Source of the DNA: RPQJ01 sp963732415
GTDB taxonomy: Bacteria; Pseudomonadota; Gammaproteobacteria; Steroidobacterales; Steroidobacteraceae
Assembly: GCA_963732415.1 (NCBI GenBank)
Contig: CAVSZK010000012.1
Location: 124,001-188,000 of the forward strand
Direction: 5' to 3'
Length of the DNA: 64,000 nucleotides
Shown here: piece by piece, positions 36,942 through 46,416 of the stretch
How the letters are laid out: each line of letters starts with the position of its first letter
Position numbering within the stretch: position 1 is the stretch's first letter
Notes under the pieces: model-generated
What the model was told of the DNA's origin: nothing
The model's input: only the letters and a program-made list of their open reading frames with translations
Database searches by the model: none
Position numbers and translations under genes: made by a program

Positions 36942-37472
36942 ATGGCGAAGATGCAATCGGATATGACTACAGTACTGCGCATCGTGCTGGCCTCGACCGT
37001 ACTCGCGACGGCCAGCGGGTGCTCCGACGACACGGACAAGCTGCGCGCCCAGATCGAGGAGATCGAGAGCCGTCCAGGCGGGCGCATCGAGCCGTTGCCG
37101 GAGGTGAAGCCCTACGAGACCTTCGCCTATCCCTCGGCCGAACTGCGCTCGCCATTCGAACCCGGCGTGCCTTCGTCTTCGAGCGGGTCGAATGGCGTAC
37201 GTCCCGATTCCAACCGGCCCCGCGAGTTCCTCGAGCAGTTTTCGCTCGACACGCTGCGCATGGTCGGAACACTGAACCTGAATGGCCGGGTCTACGGGCT
37301 CGTGCAGACGAGGGATGGGCTGGTGCATCGGGTGCTGCCCGGCAACCACCTTGGACAGAGTGACGGCCGGATTACGGCAATTGAAGAAGGCAAGATCTCG
37401 CTCATCGAGATCGTTCCCGACGGCATGGGCGGTTTCATCGAGCGTCCCGCCGCGCTTGGGTTGAGCGACTGA
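36942..37472 (+). CDS. pilP: type IV pilus lipoprotein PilP
   Basis: A 176-residue inner-membrane lipoprotein bridging PilN/PilO and the PilQ secretin. The signal ends with lipobox TASGC (Cys27). A flexible proline-rich linker follows, then the beta-sandwich homology region domain (LDTLRMVGTLNLNGRVYGLVQTRDGLVHRVLPGNHLG). The ATG at 36942 was used; a second ATG seven codons in is possible. In the usual pilO-pilP-pilQ position. Confidence 0.95.
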   Translation: MAKMQSDMTTVLRIVLASTVLATASGCSDDTDKLRAQIEEIESRPGGRIEPLPEVKPYETFAYPSAELRSPFEPGVPSSSSGSNGVRPDSNRPREFLEQFSLDTLRMVGTLNLNGRVYGLVQTRDGLVHRVLPGNHLGQSDGRITAIEEGKISLIEIVPDGMGGFIERPAALGLSD

Positions 37473-37491
37473 TCTGCAAGGAGATTTGAGA

Positions 37492-39678
37492 ATGACCGCT
37501 GCATCGTTCAACACGATCGAAACCCGCGACGGCGCGCGCCAGGCGCACGGCCGGCGCAGGCCCGCGGCGCTCATCGCGCTGGCCGGAGTCGCTGCGTTCA
37601 TCGCGCGAGCCGCGCTGGCGCAGGACGCCCTGCTCCTGGAGAAAATCGACGTGCAGCCTCAGCCGGGGCAGCAGGTCGAGGTACGCCTGGTGCTGAACGG
37701 CCCCGCGCCGCAGCCGGTGACCTTCACCGTGGACAACCCGGCGCGTCTCTCGCTGGACCTCCCGGGCGCCACGCTGGCGGTGCCATCGCGTCGCGTCGAC
37801 GTCAACTCCGGCGGCGTCGATACCATCGTGGCGGCCGAGGCTTCGGGCCGAACGCGGCTGGTATTCAATATGGACCGGATGCAGCCGTACCAGACCAGGG
37901 TCGCGGGCAACACCGTGTACGTGACGATCGGTCAGAACGGCGCGACCGCGCCGGGCGCGACGGCCTCCGCGGCGCCCACGGCTACCGCTGTGCAGAAGGC
38001 GGGTCCGGCGCCGGCGTCGGCCGTGCAGAAGGTCGACTTCCGCCGCGGCACCGACGGTGCGGGCCGTGTGCTGGTGAGCACCAGCGACGCGAGCGTGCAG
38101 GCCAGCCTCAAGCAGGAGGGTGGCCGCATCGTCATCGACTTCCCGAACACGACCGTGTCGGACGAGTACCTGAAGCGCTTCGACGTGGTGGATTTCGCCA
38201 CGCCCATCAGTTCGTTCGACGTGACCCGCGGCCCGAGCGGCACGCGTATCGTCGTGGTCGCAACCGGCGACTACGAGCAGCTCGCCTACCAGAGTGACCG
38301 CGACTACGTGCTCGAGGTGCGCCAGCGCCAGAAGGCCGCTGTCGTCGATCCCAGCAAGCGCGAGTACAAGGGCGAGCGGCTGACGCTTAATTTCCAGAGC
38401 ATCGAGACCCGCGCCGTGCTGCAGCTGCTGGCCGAGACCAGCGGTCAGAACATCGTGGTGAGCGACTCGGTGCAGGGCAGCGTCACGCTGCGCCTGCAGA
38501 ACGTGCCCTGGGACCAGGCGCTGGACATCGTGCTCCGGACCAAGGGCCTCGACAAGCGCCAGGACGGCAACATCATCTTCGTCGCGCCGTCCGAGGAACT
38601 GCAGGCCCGCGAGAAGCAGCAGCTCGAGTCGCAGAAGCAGATCGTCGAGCTTTCACCGGTGCGGACCGAGTACCTGCAGGTCAACTACGCGAAGGCGTCC
38701 GACCTCGCCGGGCTGATTCAGTCGCAGGGCAAGTCCTCGCTGCTGTCCGACCGCGGAAGCGTGTCGGTCGACGACCGCACCAATACGCTGCTGCTGGTGG
38801 ACACCGCCGAGCGGCTCGCGGACATCCGCCGCCTTGTCTCGACACTCGACATCCCGGTCAAGCAGGTACTGATCGAGTCGCGCATCGTGATCGTCAACGA
38901 CAGCTTCGCCCGCGAGCTGGGCGTGCGTTTCGGCAGTGCCTACGTGAACAACGTCGGCGACGACGGCACGTTCTGGCTCGGCAACAACGGCCTGAACAAT
39001 GCCGATGGCGATGCCGGCCCGATCATCGGCAGCGGCGCCAACAACGGCAATGCGAACGTGATCACCGGGGCGGCGCCGGATCGCTACATCGTCAACCTGC
39101 CGGTCGTGAACCCGGCGATGAACCTGGCAATGACGCTGCTCAACTCCGACTACATCGTCGACCTCGAGATCACCGCTGCACAGCGTGAAGGTCGCGGCGA
39201 GGTCGTCTCGGCTCCGCGCGTGATCACCGCGAACGGCCAGGAGGCCTACATCGAGCAGGGCCGCGAGATTCCGTACCAGGAGTCGGCTTCCAGCGGTGCC
39301 ACGACCACGCAGTTCAAGAAGGCCGTGCTGTCGCTGACCGTCACGCCGCAGATCACGCCGGACGATCGCCTGATCCTCGACCTGAAGGTCACCAAGGACA
39401 GCGTCGGCCAGTACGTGCCGAGCGCCACCGGCGGCCTGGTGCCGAGCATCGACACGCGCCAGATCACCACCCAGGTGCTGGTAAACGACGGCCAGACCGT
39501 GGTGCTGGGCGGTATCCTCGAGACCGACAAGCGCGACGACGTGAGCAAGGTGCCCTTCCTCGGCGATATCCCGGGCCTCGGCGTGCTGTTCCGCAAGAAG
39601 GCGGTCCGCGACGAGAAGAACGAGCTGCTGATCTTCGTGACCCCGAAGATCCTGCGCGAGGGCGCCGAGATCTACTGA
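37492..39678 (+). CDS. pilQ: type IV pilus secretin PilQ
   Basis: The outer-membrane channel for the pilus. The 728-residue protein has a signal peptide (ending about ARAALA), two AMIN domains (about 50-130 and 170-280), secretin N0/N1 domains (ERLTLNFQSIETRAVLQLLAETSGQNIVVSD; VNYAKASDLAGLIQ) and the C-terminal secretin domain with VPFLGDIPGLGVLFRKK and ELLIFVTPKIL. The ATG at 37492 has AAGGAG 9 bases upstream; an in-frame TTG two codons earlier is less likely. A strong hairpin follows the gene. Confidence 0.97.
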   Translation: MTAASFNTIETRDGARQAHGRRRPAALIALAGVAAFIARAALAQDALLLEKIDVQPQPGQQVEVRLVLNGPAPQPVTFTVDNPARLSLDLPGATLAVPSRRVDVNSGGVDTIVAAEASGRTRLVFNMDRMQPYQTRVAGNTVYVTIGQNGATAPGATASAAPTATAVQKAGPAPASAVQKVDFRRGTDGAGRVLVSTSDASVQASLKQEGGRIVIDFPNTTVSDEYLKRFDVVDFATPISSFDVTRGPSGTRIVVVATGDYEQLAYQSDRDYVLEVRQRQKAAVVDPSKREYKGERLTLNFQSIETRAVLQLLAETSGQNIVVSDSVQGSVTLRLQNVPWDQALDIVLRTKGLDKRQDGNIIFVAPSEELQAREKQQLESQKQIVELSPVRTEYLQVNYAKASDLAGLIQSQGKSSLLSDRGSVSVDDRTNTLLLVDTAERLADIRRLVSTLDIPVKQVLIESRIVIVNDSFARELGVRFGSAYVNNVGDDGTFWLGNNGLNNADGDAGPIIGSGANNGNANVITGAAPDRYIVNLPVVNPAMNLAMTLLNSDYIVDLEITAAQREGRGEVVSAPRVITANGQEAYIEQGREIPYQESASSGATTTQFKKAVLSLTVTPQITPDDRLILDLKVTKDSVGQYVPSATGGLVPSIDTRQITTQVLVNDGQTVVLGGILETDKRDDVSKVPFLGDIPGLGVLFRKKAVRDEKNELLIFVTPKILREGAEIY

Positions 39679-39700
39679 CGATTCCCCGATCCGGTGGGAC

Positions 39701-39731
39701 AATGCGGCCGCAGCGATCCTGCGGCCGCATT
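39701..39731 (+). terminator. hairpin between pilQ and aroK
   Basis: Perfect 13-bp stem AATGCGGCCGCAG / CTGCGGCCGCATT with a CGATC loop, 22 bases after the pilQ stop and just before the aroK ATG. It is followed by only a short T-rich stretch (CGTTTC). It may terminate or attenuate read-through from the pil operon into aroK-aroB. Confidence 0.6.
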
Positions 39732-39741
39732 CGTTTCGGGC

Positions 39742-40281
39742 ATGCTGAACGCCGAGAACATCTTCCTGGTGGGCCCCATGGGCTCGGGCAAGAGCGCCGT
39801 TGGTCGGCAGCTCGCGACCCGGCTCGGCCTCGAGTTCGTGGACAGCGACGTCGAGATCGAGTCGCGCACCGGCGTCGACATTTCCTACATCTTCGAGCGC
39901 GAGGGCGAGACGGGCTTCCGCGCGCGGGAGAGCGAAATCCTCGACGAGCTCACGCGATCGTCCCGGACCGTGATAGCGACCGGCGGCGGCGCCGTGCTCG
40001 ACCCGGGGACCCGTTCGCGCCTGCGGGACAGGGGCTGCGTCGTGTATCTTCGGACCACAGTGAACCAGCAACTCGTACGCACGCGCGGCAGCACCAGGCG
40101 TCCGCTGCTGATCAACCCTGACCCGCGGGGGACGCTTGAGCGCCTGGCCGGGCTGCGCGAGCCGCTCTACGAGGAAGTCGCCGACCTGGTCGTGGACACC
40201 GATGGCCGCAGGGTAAAGACCGTGGCCCAGGAAATCCTCCACCGGCTCGAAGCTGCCAGGGGCCAACCGTGCAGCGGTTGA
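39742..40281 (+). CDS. aroK: shikimate kinase
   Basis: Phosphorylates shikimate in aromatic amino acid synthesis. The 179-residue protein has the P-loop GPMGSGKSAVGRQLA, the shikimate-binding DSDVEIESRTG, TGGGAVLDPGTR, and the lid segment TRGSTRRPLL. I placed the start at ATG 39742 (MLNAENIFLVGPMGSGK); the frame runs upstream through the terminator hairpin. It overlaps aroB by 13 bases. pilQ-aroK-aroB is a common gammaproteobacterial order. Confidence 0.96.
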   Translation: MLNAENIFLVGPMGSGKSAVGRQLATRLGLEFVDSDVEIESRTGVDISYIFEREGETGFRARESEILDELTRSSRTVIATGGGAVLDPGTRSRLRDRGCVVYLRTTVNQQLVRTRGSTRRPLLINPDPRGTLERLAGLREPLYEEVADLVVDTDGRRVKTVAQEILHRLEAARGQPCSG

Positions 40282-41354
40282 GCATCGACCTCGGGGCGCG
40301 CAGCTATCCGATACTGATCGGGCCGGGCTTGCTGGACGACCGCGCTGCGCTGTCCGAGGCCGTCACTGCGTCCGACGTGATGGTGGTGACGAACGACGTA
40401 GTGGCCCCGTTGTACCTCGAACGGCTGCTGAACGGCCTGGGCGGGCGGCGCGTCGAGACTGCGCTGCTGCCGGACGGCGAGCGGTACAAGACGCTCGAGA
40501 CCACCGCGCGGGTACTCGACGCGCTGGTAGGGGCGAGGATGAACCGTGACGCCTGCGTCCTCGCACTGGGCGGAGGCGTGATCGGTGACCTGGCCGGCTT
40601 CGCGGCCGCCTGTTACCAGCGCGGCGTGGATTTCGTGCAGGTTCCGACCACGCTGCTGGCGCAGGTGGACTCATCCGTAGGCGGGAAGACCGGCGTCAAC
40701 CATCCCGGCGGCAAGAACCTGATCGGCGCCTTCCACCAGCCGCGCGCGGTGATTTCGGATACCGGGACACTGCGCTCGCTGCCGGTGCGCGAGCTGAGGG
40801 CCGGGCTCGCCGAGGTGATCAAGTACGGACTGGTTGCGGATGCGGTCTTCCTGGACTGGCTCGAGTCGAACCTCGAAGACCTGCTGGCGCTGGATCCAGC
40901 GGCCGTGGAGCACGCGGTGCGTCGCTGCTGCGAGATCAAGGCCGCGATCGTCGCCGAGGACGAGCACGAACACGGGGCACGTGCGCTGCTCAACCTCGGG
41001 CATACCTTCGGCCACGCGATCGAGGCCGCTGCGGGCTACGGTGAGTGGCTGCACGGCGAAGCGGTAGGCGTGGGCATGCTGATGGCGGCCGACCTGTCGC
41101 AACGCCTCGGCTGGATCGGCAGCGCGGAGGTGCAGCGGGTTCGCGAGCTGCTGGGGCGTGCGGGGCTGCGCGCGTCCGCGCCCAGGATAGGCGCCGGGAA
41201 GGCGCTGGAACTGATGGCCATGGACAAGAAAGTGCTTGCAGGGCGGATTCGCCTGGTGCTGCTCACGCGCCTGGGTGAGGGCGTGGTCAGTGGCGACTAC
41301 CCGGTCGAACTGCTGCAGCAGACGCTCTCGTCGCACTTCGGGGGCACGGCATGA
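40269..41354 (+). CDS. aroB: 3-dehydroquinate synthase
   Basis: Cyclises DAHP to 3-dehydroquinate, the second shikimate-pathway step. The 361-residue protein (E. coli 362) has the NAD-binding [52 protein letters not shown] and the zinc-ligand region [14 protein letters not shown]. The GTG at 40269 lies inside the end of aroK, so the two are translationally coupled. Its end overlaps the dgt-like gene. Confidence 0.97.
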   Translation: MQRLSIDLGARSYPILIGPGLLDDRAALSEAVTASDVMVVTNDVVAPLYLERLLNGLGGRRVETALLPDGERYKTLETTARVLDALVGARMNRDACVLALGGGVIGDLAGFAAACYQRGVDFVQVPTTLLAQVDSSVGGKTGVNHPGGKNLIGAFHQPRAVISDTGTLRSLPVRELRAGLAEVIKYGLVADAVFLDWLESNLEDLLALDPAAVEHAVRRCCEIKAAIVAEDEHEHGARALLNLGHTFGHAIEAAAGYGEWLHGEAVGVGMLMAADLSQRLGWIGSAEVQRVRELLGRAGLRASAPRIGAGKALELMAMDKKVLAGRIRLVLLTRLGEGVVSGDYPVELLQQTLSSHFGGTA

Positions 41355-42514
41355 ACGTTTTCGCAGGCACGCTTGCGTCCTACGCCCAGCACGATTCCGC
41401 GTCGAGGGGCCGCCGGTTCCCGGAGCCTGCCCCCAGGCACCGCACGGAATACCAGCGCGACCGCGACCGCATCGTGCACTCGACGGCGTTCCGCCGCCTG
41501 GTCTACAAGACGCAGGTCTTCGTGAACCATGAAGGGGACCTGTTCCGGACGCGGCTCACGCACTCGCTGGAGGTCGCCCAGATCGCGCGCAGCGTGGCCA
41601 GGGCGCTCGGGCTGAACGAGCCGCTGGCCGAGGCGATCTGCCTTGCGCACGACCTCGGCCACACGCCATTCGGCCACGCCGGGCAGGACGCGCTGCACGA
41701 ATGCATGCGCGAGTTCGGTGGATTCGAGCACAACCTGCAGTCGCTGCGGGTGGTGGACGAACTGGAGGAGCGTTATGCCGAGTTCGCCGGCCTGAACCTG
41801 ACTTTCGAGACGCGCGAGGGAATCCTGAAGCACTGCTCCGCGGCGAACGCGCGCCGGCTCGGGGACCTGGGGGAGCGCTTTCTCGCGCGCCGCCAGCCAT
41901 GCCTCGAGGCGCAGCTCGCGAATCTCTCCGACGAGATTGCGTACAACAACCACGACGTCGACGACGGCATCCGCGCCGGCCTGATCACCATCGACGAGTT
42001 GTGCGGGCTCAGGGTTTTCCGCCGCCAGCACGAGATAGTGACAGGCCTGTATCCTGGCCTGGGGGCCCGTCGCCTCGTGCATGAAGTCGTGCGCCGCATG
42101 ATCGACTACCTGGTCAATGACCTGATCGACGCGTCCTCGGAATCCATCGCCGCCGCCGCCCCCTCCAGCGTCGAAGACGTGCGCGCGCGCCCCGAGCCGC
42201 TGCTGCGCTTCGGGACCGAGGTAGCCGCCGAGCATCTCGAGCTGAAGCGCTACCTGCGCCAGCACCTTTACCGTCATTACAAGGTACTGCGGATGACCAC
42301 CAAGGCCGGCAGGGTGGTCAAGGAACTGTTCGACGTGATGTTCGGGGACGTGGACCTGATGCCGACCGAGCACCAGCAAGCGGCGGGACGCCTGGAGGCC
42401 GAGGACGGCCGGCCGGGTCGGGCGAGGGCCGTTGCCGATTATATTGCCGGCATGACCGACCGCTTCGCGATCCTCGAGCACCGGCGCCTGTTCGACCCGT
42501 CGGAACGGACCTGA
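41351..42514 (+). CDS. dgt: deoxyguanosinetriphosphate triphosphohydrolase-like protein
   Basis: An HD-superfamily hydrolase expected to cleave dNTPs (dGTP preferred in E. coli) to nucleoside and triphosphate. The 387-residue protein has the start signature [20 protein letters not shown], the metal site [15 protein letters not shown] and [17 protein letters not shown], and [12 protein letters not shown]. It belongs to the shorter dGTPase-like type 2 group. It overlaps the aroB stop by 4 bases and ends the aro-dgt unit, followed by a GC-rich hairpin. Confidence 0.94.
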   Translation: MNVFAGTLASYAQHDSASRGRRFPEPAPRHRTEYQRDRDRIVHSTAFRRLVYKTQVFVNHEGDLFRTRLTHSLEVAQIARSVARALGLNEPLAEAICLAHDLGHTPFGHAGQDALHECMREFGGFEHNLQSLRVVDELEERYAEFAGLNLTFETREGILKHCSAANARRLGDLGERFLARRQPCLEAQLANLSDEIAYNNHDVDDGIRAGLITIDELCGLRVFRRQHEIVTGLYPGLGARRLVHEVVRRMIDYLVNDLIDASSESIAAAAPSSVEDVRARPEPLLRFGTEVAAEHLELKRYLRQHLYRHYKVLRMTTKAGRVVKELFDVMFGDVDLMPTEHQQAAGRLEAEDGRPGRARAVADYIAGMTDRFAILEHRRLFDPSERT

Positions 42515-42526
42515 ACGACGGCAGGT

Positions 42527-42545
42527 CCGGGGCGGAACGCCCCGG
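42527..42545 (+). terminator. terminator-like hairpin after dgt
   Basis: CCGGGGCG, loop GAA, CGCCCCGG: an 8-bp all-GC stem 12 bases after the dgt stop. No T-run follows, so termination strength is uncertain. Confidence 0.45.
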
Positions 42546-42643
42546 GTCCGTGGCGAATCCGCACTAGTCCGTACCCATGGATCGCTTACCCTGCCCGCTT
42601 CGTCCGGTATCATCTCCGGCTGCCGCATACATCGAGCCTACTG

Positions 42644-43375
42644 ATGCAAGTCGCCCCCAAAGCCATCCCGGTGCGCGAGCGCCTGATATTCGCCATGGAC
42701 GTCGCCGACCCTGCCGAGGCGCGTCGCGTCGCGGACGCGCTCGGCGACTCCGTCCAGTTCTACAAGCTCGGTCTCGAGCTGTTCATGGCTGGCGGTTACT
42801 ACGACCTGCTCGACTGGATGGTCGCGCGCGACAAGAAAGTCTTCGTCGACCTGAAGTTCTTCGACGTGCCGGCGACGGTCGCTGCGGCCGTCCGGCAGCT
42901 TCGAAATCGTGGCGTTACGTTTGCGACCGTGCACGGCAACCAGGGCATCATGGAAGCTGCGGCGGCGTCCAAGGGCGACGTGAAGATTCTCGCGGTGACT
43001 GTGCTCACCAGCCTCGACCGTGGCGACCTCGACGACCTTGGCTTCGCCTGTGACGTCGAACGCCTGGTGCTGTCGCGCGCCAGGCGCGCGCTCGAGGCGG
43101 GCTGTGACGGCGTTGTTTCGTCGGGCCTCGAGGCGCCGAAACTCCGCGAATTCATCGATCATCGGCTGCTGGTCGTGACGCCGGGCATCCGGCCCGTGGA
43201 AAATCGCCCTGTGGACGACCAGAAGCGCACGGTGGACGTGGCGCAGGCCTTCGAGAATGGCGCCGACTACATCGTGGTCGGGCGCCCCATACGCGACGCC
43301 GCTGATCCCCATGCCGCGGCGCTCGCGATACAGTCGACGATTGCCGGCGTGTTCGGCGAGGAAGCCCCGCAATGA
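42644..43375 (+). CDS. pyrF: orotidine 5'-phosphate decarboxylase
   Basis: Last step of UMP synthesis. The 243-residue protein shows the OMP decarboxylase active site [15 protein letters not shown] (the D-x-K-x-x-D array), the N-terminal [26 protein letters not shown] and the phosphate-binding [24 protein letters not shown] -10-like element lies at 42608-42613. The stop overlaps the hemE ATG (ATGA). Confidence 0.97.
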   Translation: MQVAPKAIPVRERLIFAMDVADPAEARRVADALGDSVQFYKLGLELFMAGGYYDLLDWMVARDKKVFVDLKFFDVPATVAAAVRQLRNRGVTFATVHGNQGIMEAAAASKGDVKILAVTVLTSLDRGDLDDLGFACDVERLVLSRARRALEAGCDGVVSSGLEAPKLREFIDHRLLVVTPGIRPVENRPVDDQKRTVDVAQAFENGADYIVVGRPIRDAADPHAAALAIQSTIAGVFGEEAPQ

Positions 43376-44439
43376 GCACGCCGCTGGCAAACGACTTGTT
43401 CCTGCGCGCGCTGATGCGCGAACCCACGCCGCGTACGCCGCTCTGGATGATGCGGCAGGCCGGACGCTACCTGCCCGAGTACCGCGCGACCCGCGCGAAG
43501 GCCGGAAGTTTCCTGGACCTGTGCATGAACCCGCAGCTCGCCTGCGAGGTTACGTTGCAGCCGCTCGACCGCTACCGGCTGGACGCCGCGATCCTGTTCT
43601 CGGACATCCTCACGATCCCGCACGCCATGGAGGTCGGTCTCTCGTTCGAGACCGGCGAGGGACCGAAGATCGCGCGACCCGTGCGCACGGCGGCCGACAT
43701 CGACCGTCTGCCGATTCCGGATCCCGAGGACGAGTTGCGCTACGTGATGGATGCGGTACGGCTGATTCGTCGCGAGCTCGGCGGCCGGGTGCCGCTGATC
43801 GGCTTTGCCGGCAGTCCGTGGACGGTCGGCACCTACATGGTGGAAGGCGGCAGCAGCAAGACCTTCCAGCACATCAAGGGGATGCTCTACGGCGCGCCGC
43901 GCGAGCTGCACCGGCTGCTCGACGTGATCACGCGGGCGACGCTCGCGTACCTCAATGCGCAGGTGGCCGCCGGCGCGCAGGCCCTGATGGTTTTCGACAC
44001 CTGGGGAGGCGCGCTGACGCCTGCCGACTACCGGGAGTTCTCGCTGCGCTACATGCAGCGGATCGTCGACGGTCTTACCCGCGAGAGCGACGGGCGTCGC
44101 GTGCCGGTGATCCTGTTCACCAAGGGCGGCGGCCAGTGGCTGTCCGACATGGCCTCGACGGGCTGCGACGCGCTCGGCGTGGACTGGACCACCGATCTGG
44201 CCGATGCGCGCCGCGCGGTGGACGGCCGGGTTGCGCTGCAAGGCAACCTCGATCCGAGCGTGCTCTATGCACCGCCGGCCGAGATCCGTGCGCAGGTCGC
44301 GCGAGTGCTCGCGAGCTACGGCAAGGGTCACGGCCACGTCTTCAACCTCGGGCACGGAATCCACCCCGACGTGCCGCCGGAACATGCGGCGGCGATGGTG
44401 GACGCGGTGCACGAACTGTCACCCAGCTATCATCAGTAA
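43372..44439 (+). CDS. hemE: uroporphyrinogen decarboxylase
   Basis: Decarboxylates uroporphyrinogen III to coproporphyrinogen III in heme synthesis. The 355-residue protein (E. coli 354) has the N-terminal signature [19 protein letters not shown], the catalytic aspartate region [31 protein letters not shown] and [15 protein letters not shown]. Overlaps the pyrF stop by 4 bases and is followed 39 bases later by ppa. Confidence 0.97.
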   Translation: MSTPLANDLFLRALMREPTPRTPLWMMRQAGRYLPEYRATRAKAGSFLDLCMNPQLACEVTLQPLDRYRLDAAILFSDILTIPHAMEVGLSFETGEGPKIARPVRTAADIDRLPIPDPEDELRYVMDAVRLIRRELGGRVPLIGFAGSPWTVGTYMVEGGSSKTFQHIKGMLYGAPRELHRLLDVITRATLAYLNAQVAAGAQALMVFDTWGGALTPADYREFSLRYMQRIVDGLTRESDGRRVPVILFTKGGGQWLSDMASTGCDALGVDWTTDLADARRAVDGRVALQGNLDPSVLYAPPAEIRAQVARVLASYGKGHGHVFNLGHGIHPDVPPEHAAAMVDAVHELSPSYHQ

Positions 44440-44478
44440 GGCGGCACCAGCTGCCGTTTCCCAGGAGTACGGCCCGCC

Positions 44479-45060
44479 ATGGACATCAGCAAGATCGGCA
44501 TTGGCGAAGATCCGCCGCGCGACGTGAACGCGCTGATCGAGATACCGCAGGGCGGGGTACCGGTGAAATACGAGCTCGACAAGGATTCGGGCGCGCTGCG
44601 CGTGGACCGGTTCCTGAACACCGCGATGTTCTACCCGGGCAACTACGGCTTCATCCCACACACGCTGTCAGGCGACGGTGATCCCGTGGACGTGATCGTC
44701 GTCGTGCCGAGCCCGGTCGTGCCGGGTGCCATCGTCCGCGTGCGTCCGGTAGGCGCGCTGCTGATGAAGGATGAGGCGGGCGACGACGAGAAGATCATCG
44801 CCGTGCCGGTCGACAAGCTGAACCCGTTCTACTCGGGCGTGAAGTCATACCGGGACCTGCCCGTGACGCTGACCGACCAGATCGCGCACTTCTTCCAGCA
44901 CTACAAGGACCTGGAAAAGGGCAAGTGGGTGACCATCGTCCGCTGGGCAGATCACACCAAGGCCGAGCGAATGATCCTCGAGGGAATTCGCCGCGCCGCG
45001 CGCGACGGCGATGACGTCGCCGCCCACTTCATCGCCGGCGGCGCCCTCCGCCGGAAATAG
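44479..45060 (+). CDS. ppa: inorganic pyrophosphatase (family I)
   Basis: Hydrolyses pyrophosphate, pulling biosynthetic reactions forward. The 193-residue protein has IEIPQGGVPVKYELDKDSGA, the metal-site signature DGDPVDVIVVVPSPV and the late HFFQHYKDLEKGKWV block. Family I enzymes of proteobacteria are 170-180 residues. The gene ends at a large hairpin of two REP-like units that separates it from the convergent tesA. Confidence 0.96.
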   Translation: MDISKIGIGEDPPRDVNALIEIPQGGVPVKYELDKDSGALRVDRFLNTAMFYPGNYGFIPHTLSGDGDPVDVIVVVPSPVVPGAIVRVRPVGALLMKDEAGDDEKIIAVPVDKLNPFYSGVKSYRDLPVTLTDQIAHFFQHYKDLEKGKWVTIVRWADHTKAERMILEGIRRAARDGDDVAAHFIAGGALRRK

Positions 45061-45118
45061 GGAAAATAGGTGCCTGGCACCGATTTTCACTAAATCGGTG
45101 CCAGGCACCTATTTTTTC
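45061..45118. repeat. tandem inverted REP-like palindromes acting as a bidirectional terminator
   Basis: Two head-to-head copies of the GGTGCC-core palindrome, 45062-45088 (centre GGTGCCTGGCACC) and 45092-45117 (centre GGTGCCAGGCACC), separated by three bases. Each copy is self-complementary and the pair is also complementary to each other, so a single long hairpin of about 26 bp can form. A T-run (ATTTTTTCCC) follows on the ppa side and AAAATAGG mirrors it for tesA. It fills the entire gap between these convergent genes. Same family as 30986-31012 and 31049-31075. Confidence 0.85.
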
Positions 45119-45119
45119 C

Positions 45120-45746
45120 CTATTTCTTCAGCAGGGGCTGGAGCAGGGGCCAGGCCTGGGCGAGCAGCTTCGGCTGCGCGGCGGCATTTGGGTGAAGGCC
45201 GTCGTCCTGCATCAGCCCCTCGTCGAGCGCGATGCCGTCGAGGAAGAACGGCACGAGCGGAACCTGCTCGCTGCCGGCGACCTGCGCGAACAACTCGTGA
45301 AATGACTTCGTGTAGGCGGGCCCGTAATTCGGCGGAATCCGCATGCCGATCAGCAGCACGCGGGCGCCCGATTTCCGGCTCAGCCGGACCATCGATTCCA
45401 GGTTCGATCGCAAGCCGGCGATCGGAAGCCCGCGCAGCCCGTCATTTCCGCCAAGTTCGATGATCACCACAGCGGGGCGGTGCCTGTCGAGCGCCCGCGG
45501 CAGGCGGGCAAGTGCGCCGCCCGTGGTTTCGCCGCTCTCGCTGGCGTTCACAACCCTGTATCCGTAACCTTCGGACGCGAGGCGTTGCTGCAGCAGGGTC
45601 ACCCATCCCTGCTCGACGCGCATCCCGTAGGCCGCGCTCAGGCTGTCTCCCATCACCAGGATGGTGGGAACGTCGGCGCGCGCGACGTGTCCGAACAGGA
45701 CCAGGCACAGGAAAGCGAGACGAATGAAGGCTGAACGCACGGACAT
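45120..45746 (-). CDS. tesA: arylesterase / acyl-CoA thioesterase I (SGNH hydrolase)
   Basis: A 208-residue periplasmic GDSL hydrolase, the same length as E. coli TesA. The signal peptide is MSVRSAFIRLAFLCLVLFGH, ending about HVARA. Block I is VMGDSLSAAYGM (Ser nucleophile), block III LGGNDGLRGLP, and the catalytic Asp/His pair is in MQDDGLHPNAAAQ. The ATG at 45746 is supported by the signal peptide; a longer frame continues into the ABC gene. Divergent from the ABC/permease pair, as tesA is from ybbA-ybbP in E. coli. Confidence 0.95.
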   Translation of the reverse strand: MSVRSAFIRLAFLCLVLFGHVARADVPTILVMGDSLSAAYGMRVEQGWVTLLQQRLASEGYGYRVVNASESGETTGGALARLPRALDRHRPAVVIIELGGNDGLRGLPIAGLRSNLESMVRLSRKSGARVLLIGMRIPPNYGPAYTKSFHELFAQVAGSEQVPLVPFFLDGIALDEGLMQDDGLHPNAAAQPKLLAQAWPLLQPLLKK

Positions 45747-46416
45747 GGTTCTCGAGGCTTCGCTGCTGGGCAAGCAGGTTAGCAGCCCCGAGGGAACGCT
45801 AGCCATACTGGACGACGTGTCGATCGCAATCTCGCGAGGCGAGACCGTGGCCGTCATGGGCGCATCGGGCGCCGGAAAATCCACGCTGCTCGCGCTCCTT
45901 GCCGGGCTGGACGAGCCTACTTCGGGCCGGGTCAGCCTCGCCGGCAATGATCTCACCGCGCTCGACGAGGATGGGCGGGCGGCGGTGCGGGCGCGCCACG
46001 TCGGGTTCGTGTTCCAGTCGTTTCACCTGGTCCCGTCGCTGACGGCGCTCGAAAACGCAATGCTGCCGCTCGAACTCGCGGGCCGCGCCGATGCGCGCGC
46101 GGCGGCGCTCGAGGTGCTGGCGAAAGTGGGCCTCGAGGGGAGGGTCGGGCACTACCCGCGACAGCTCTCCGGCGGCGAGCAGCAGAGGGTCGCGATCGCG
46201 CGCGCGTTCGTCACGCGCCCGGACGTGCTGTTCGCGGACGAGCCGACCGGGAATCTCGACGCAACCACGGGGGCACGCATCATGGACCTGCTGTTCGGCC
46301 TCAACGCCGACGCAGGCGCGACCCTGGTGCTGGTGACGCACGACCGCGAACTCGCCGCACGCTGTGGCCGCGTGATACGTCTCGACGCAGGCCGCGTCGT
46401 CGCGCAGGCGGCATGA
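45724..46416 (+). CDS. ABC transporter ATP-binding protein (YbbA/LolD-like)
   Basis: The ATPase of a MacB/LolD-type system. The roughly 230-residue protein has Walker A GASGAGKSTLLALLAG, Q-loop FVFQSFHLVPSL, signature QLSGGEQQRVAIARA, Walker B VLFADEPTGNLDA and the switch VTHD. The ATG at 45724 overlaps the divergent tesA start by 23 bases; ATG 45745 would overlap by 2. Its end overlaps the permease gene by 4 bases. By context it corresponds to E. coli YbbA, whose substrate is unknown. Confidence 0.94.
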   Translation: MKAERTDMVLEASLLGKQVSSPEGTLAILDDVSIAISRGETVAVMGASGAGKSTLLALLAGLDEPTSGRVSLAGNDLTALDEDGRAAVRARHVGFVFQSFHLVPSLTALENAMLPLELAGRADARAAALEVLAKVGLEGRVGHYPRQLSGGEQQRVAIARAFVTRPDVLFADEPTGNLDATTGARIMDLLFGLNADAGATLVLVTHDRELAARCGRVIRLDAGRVVAQAA

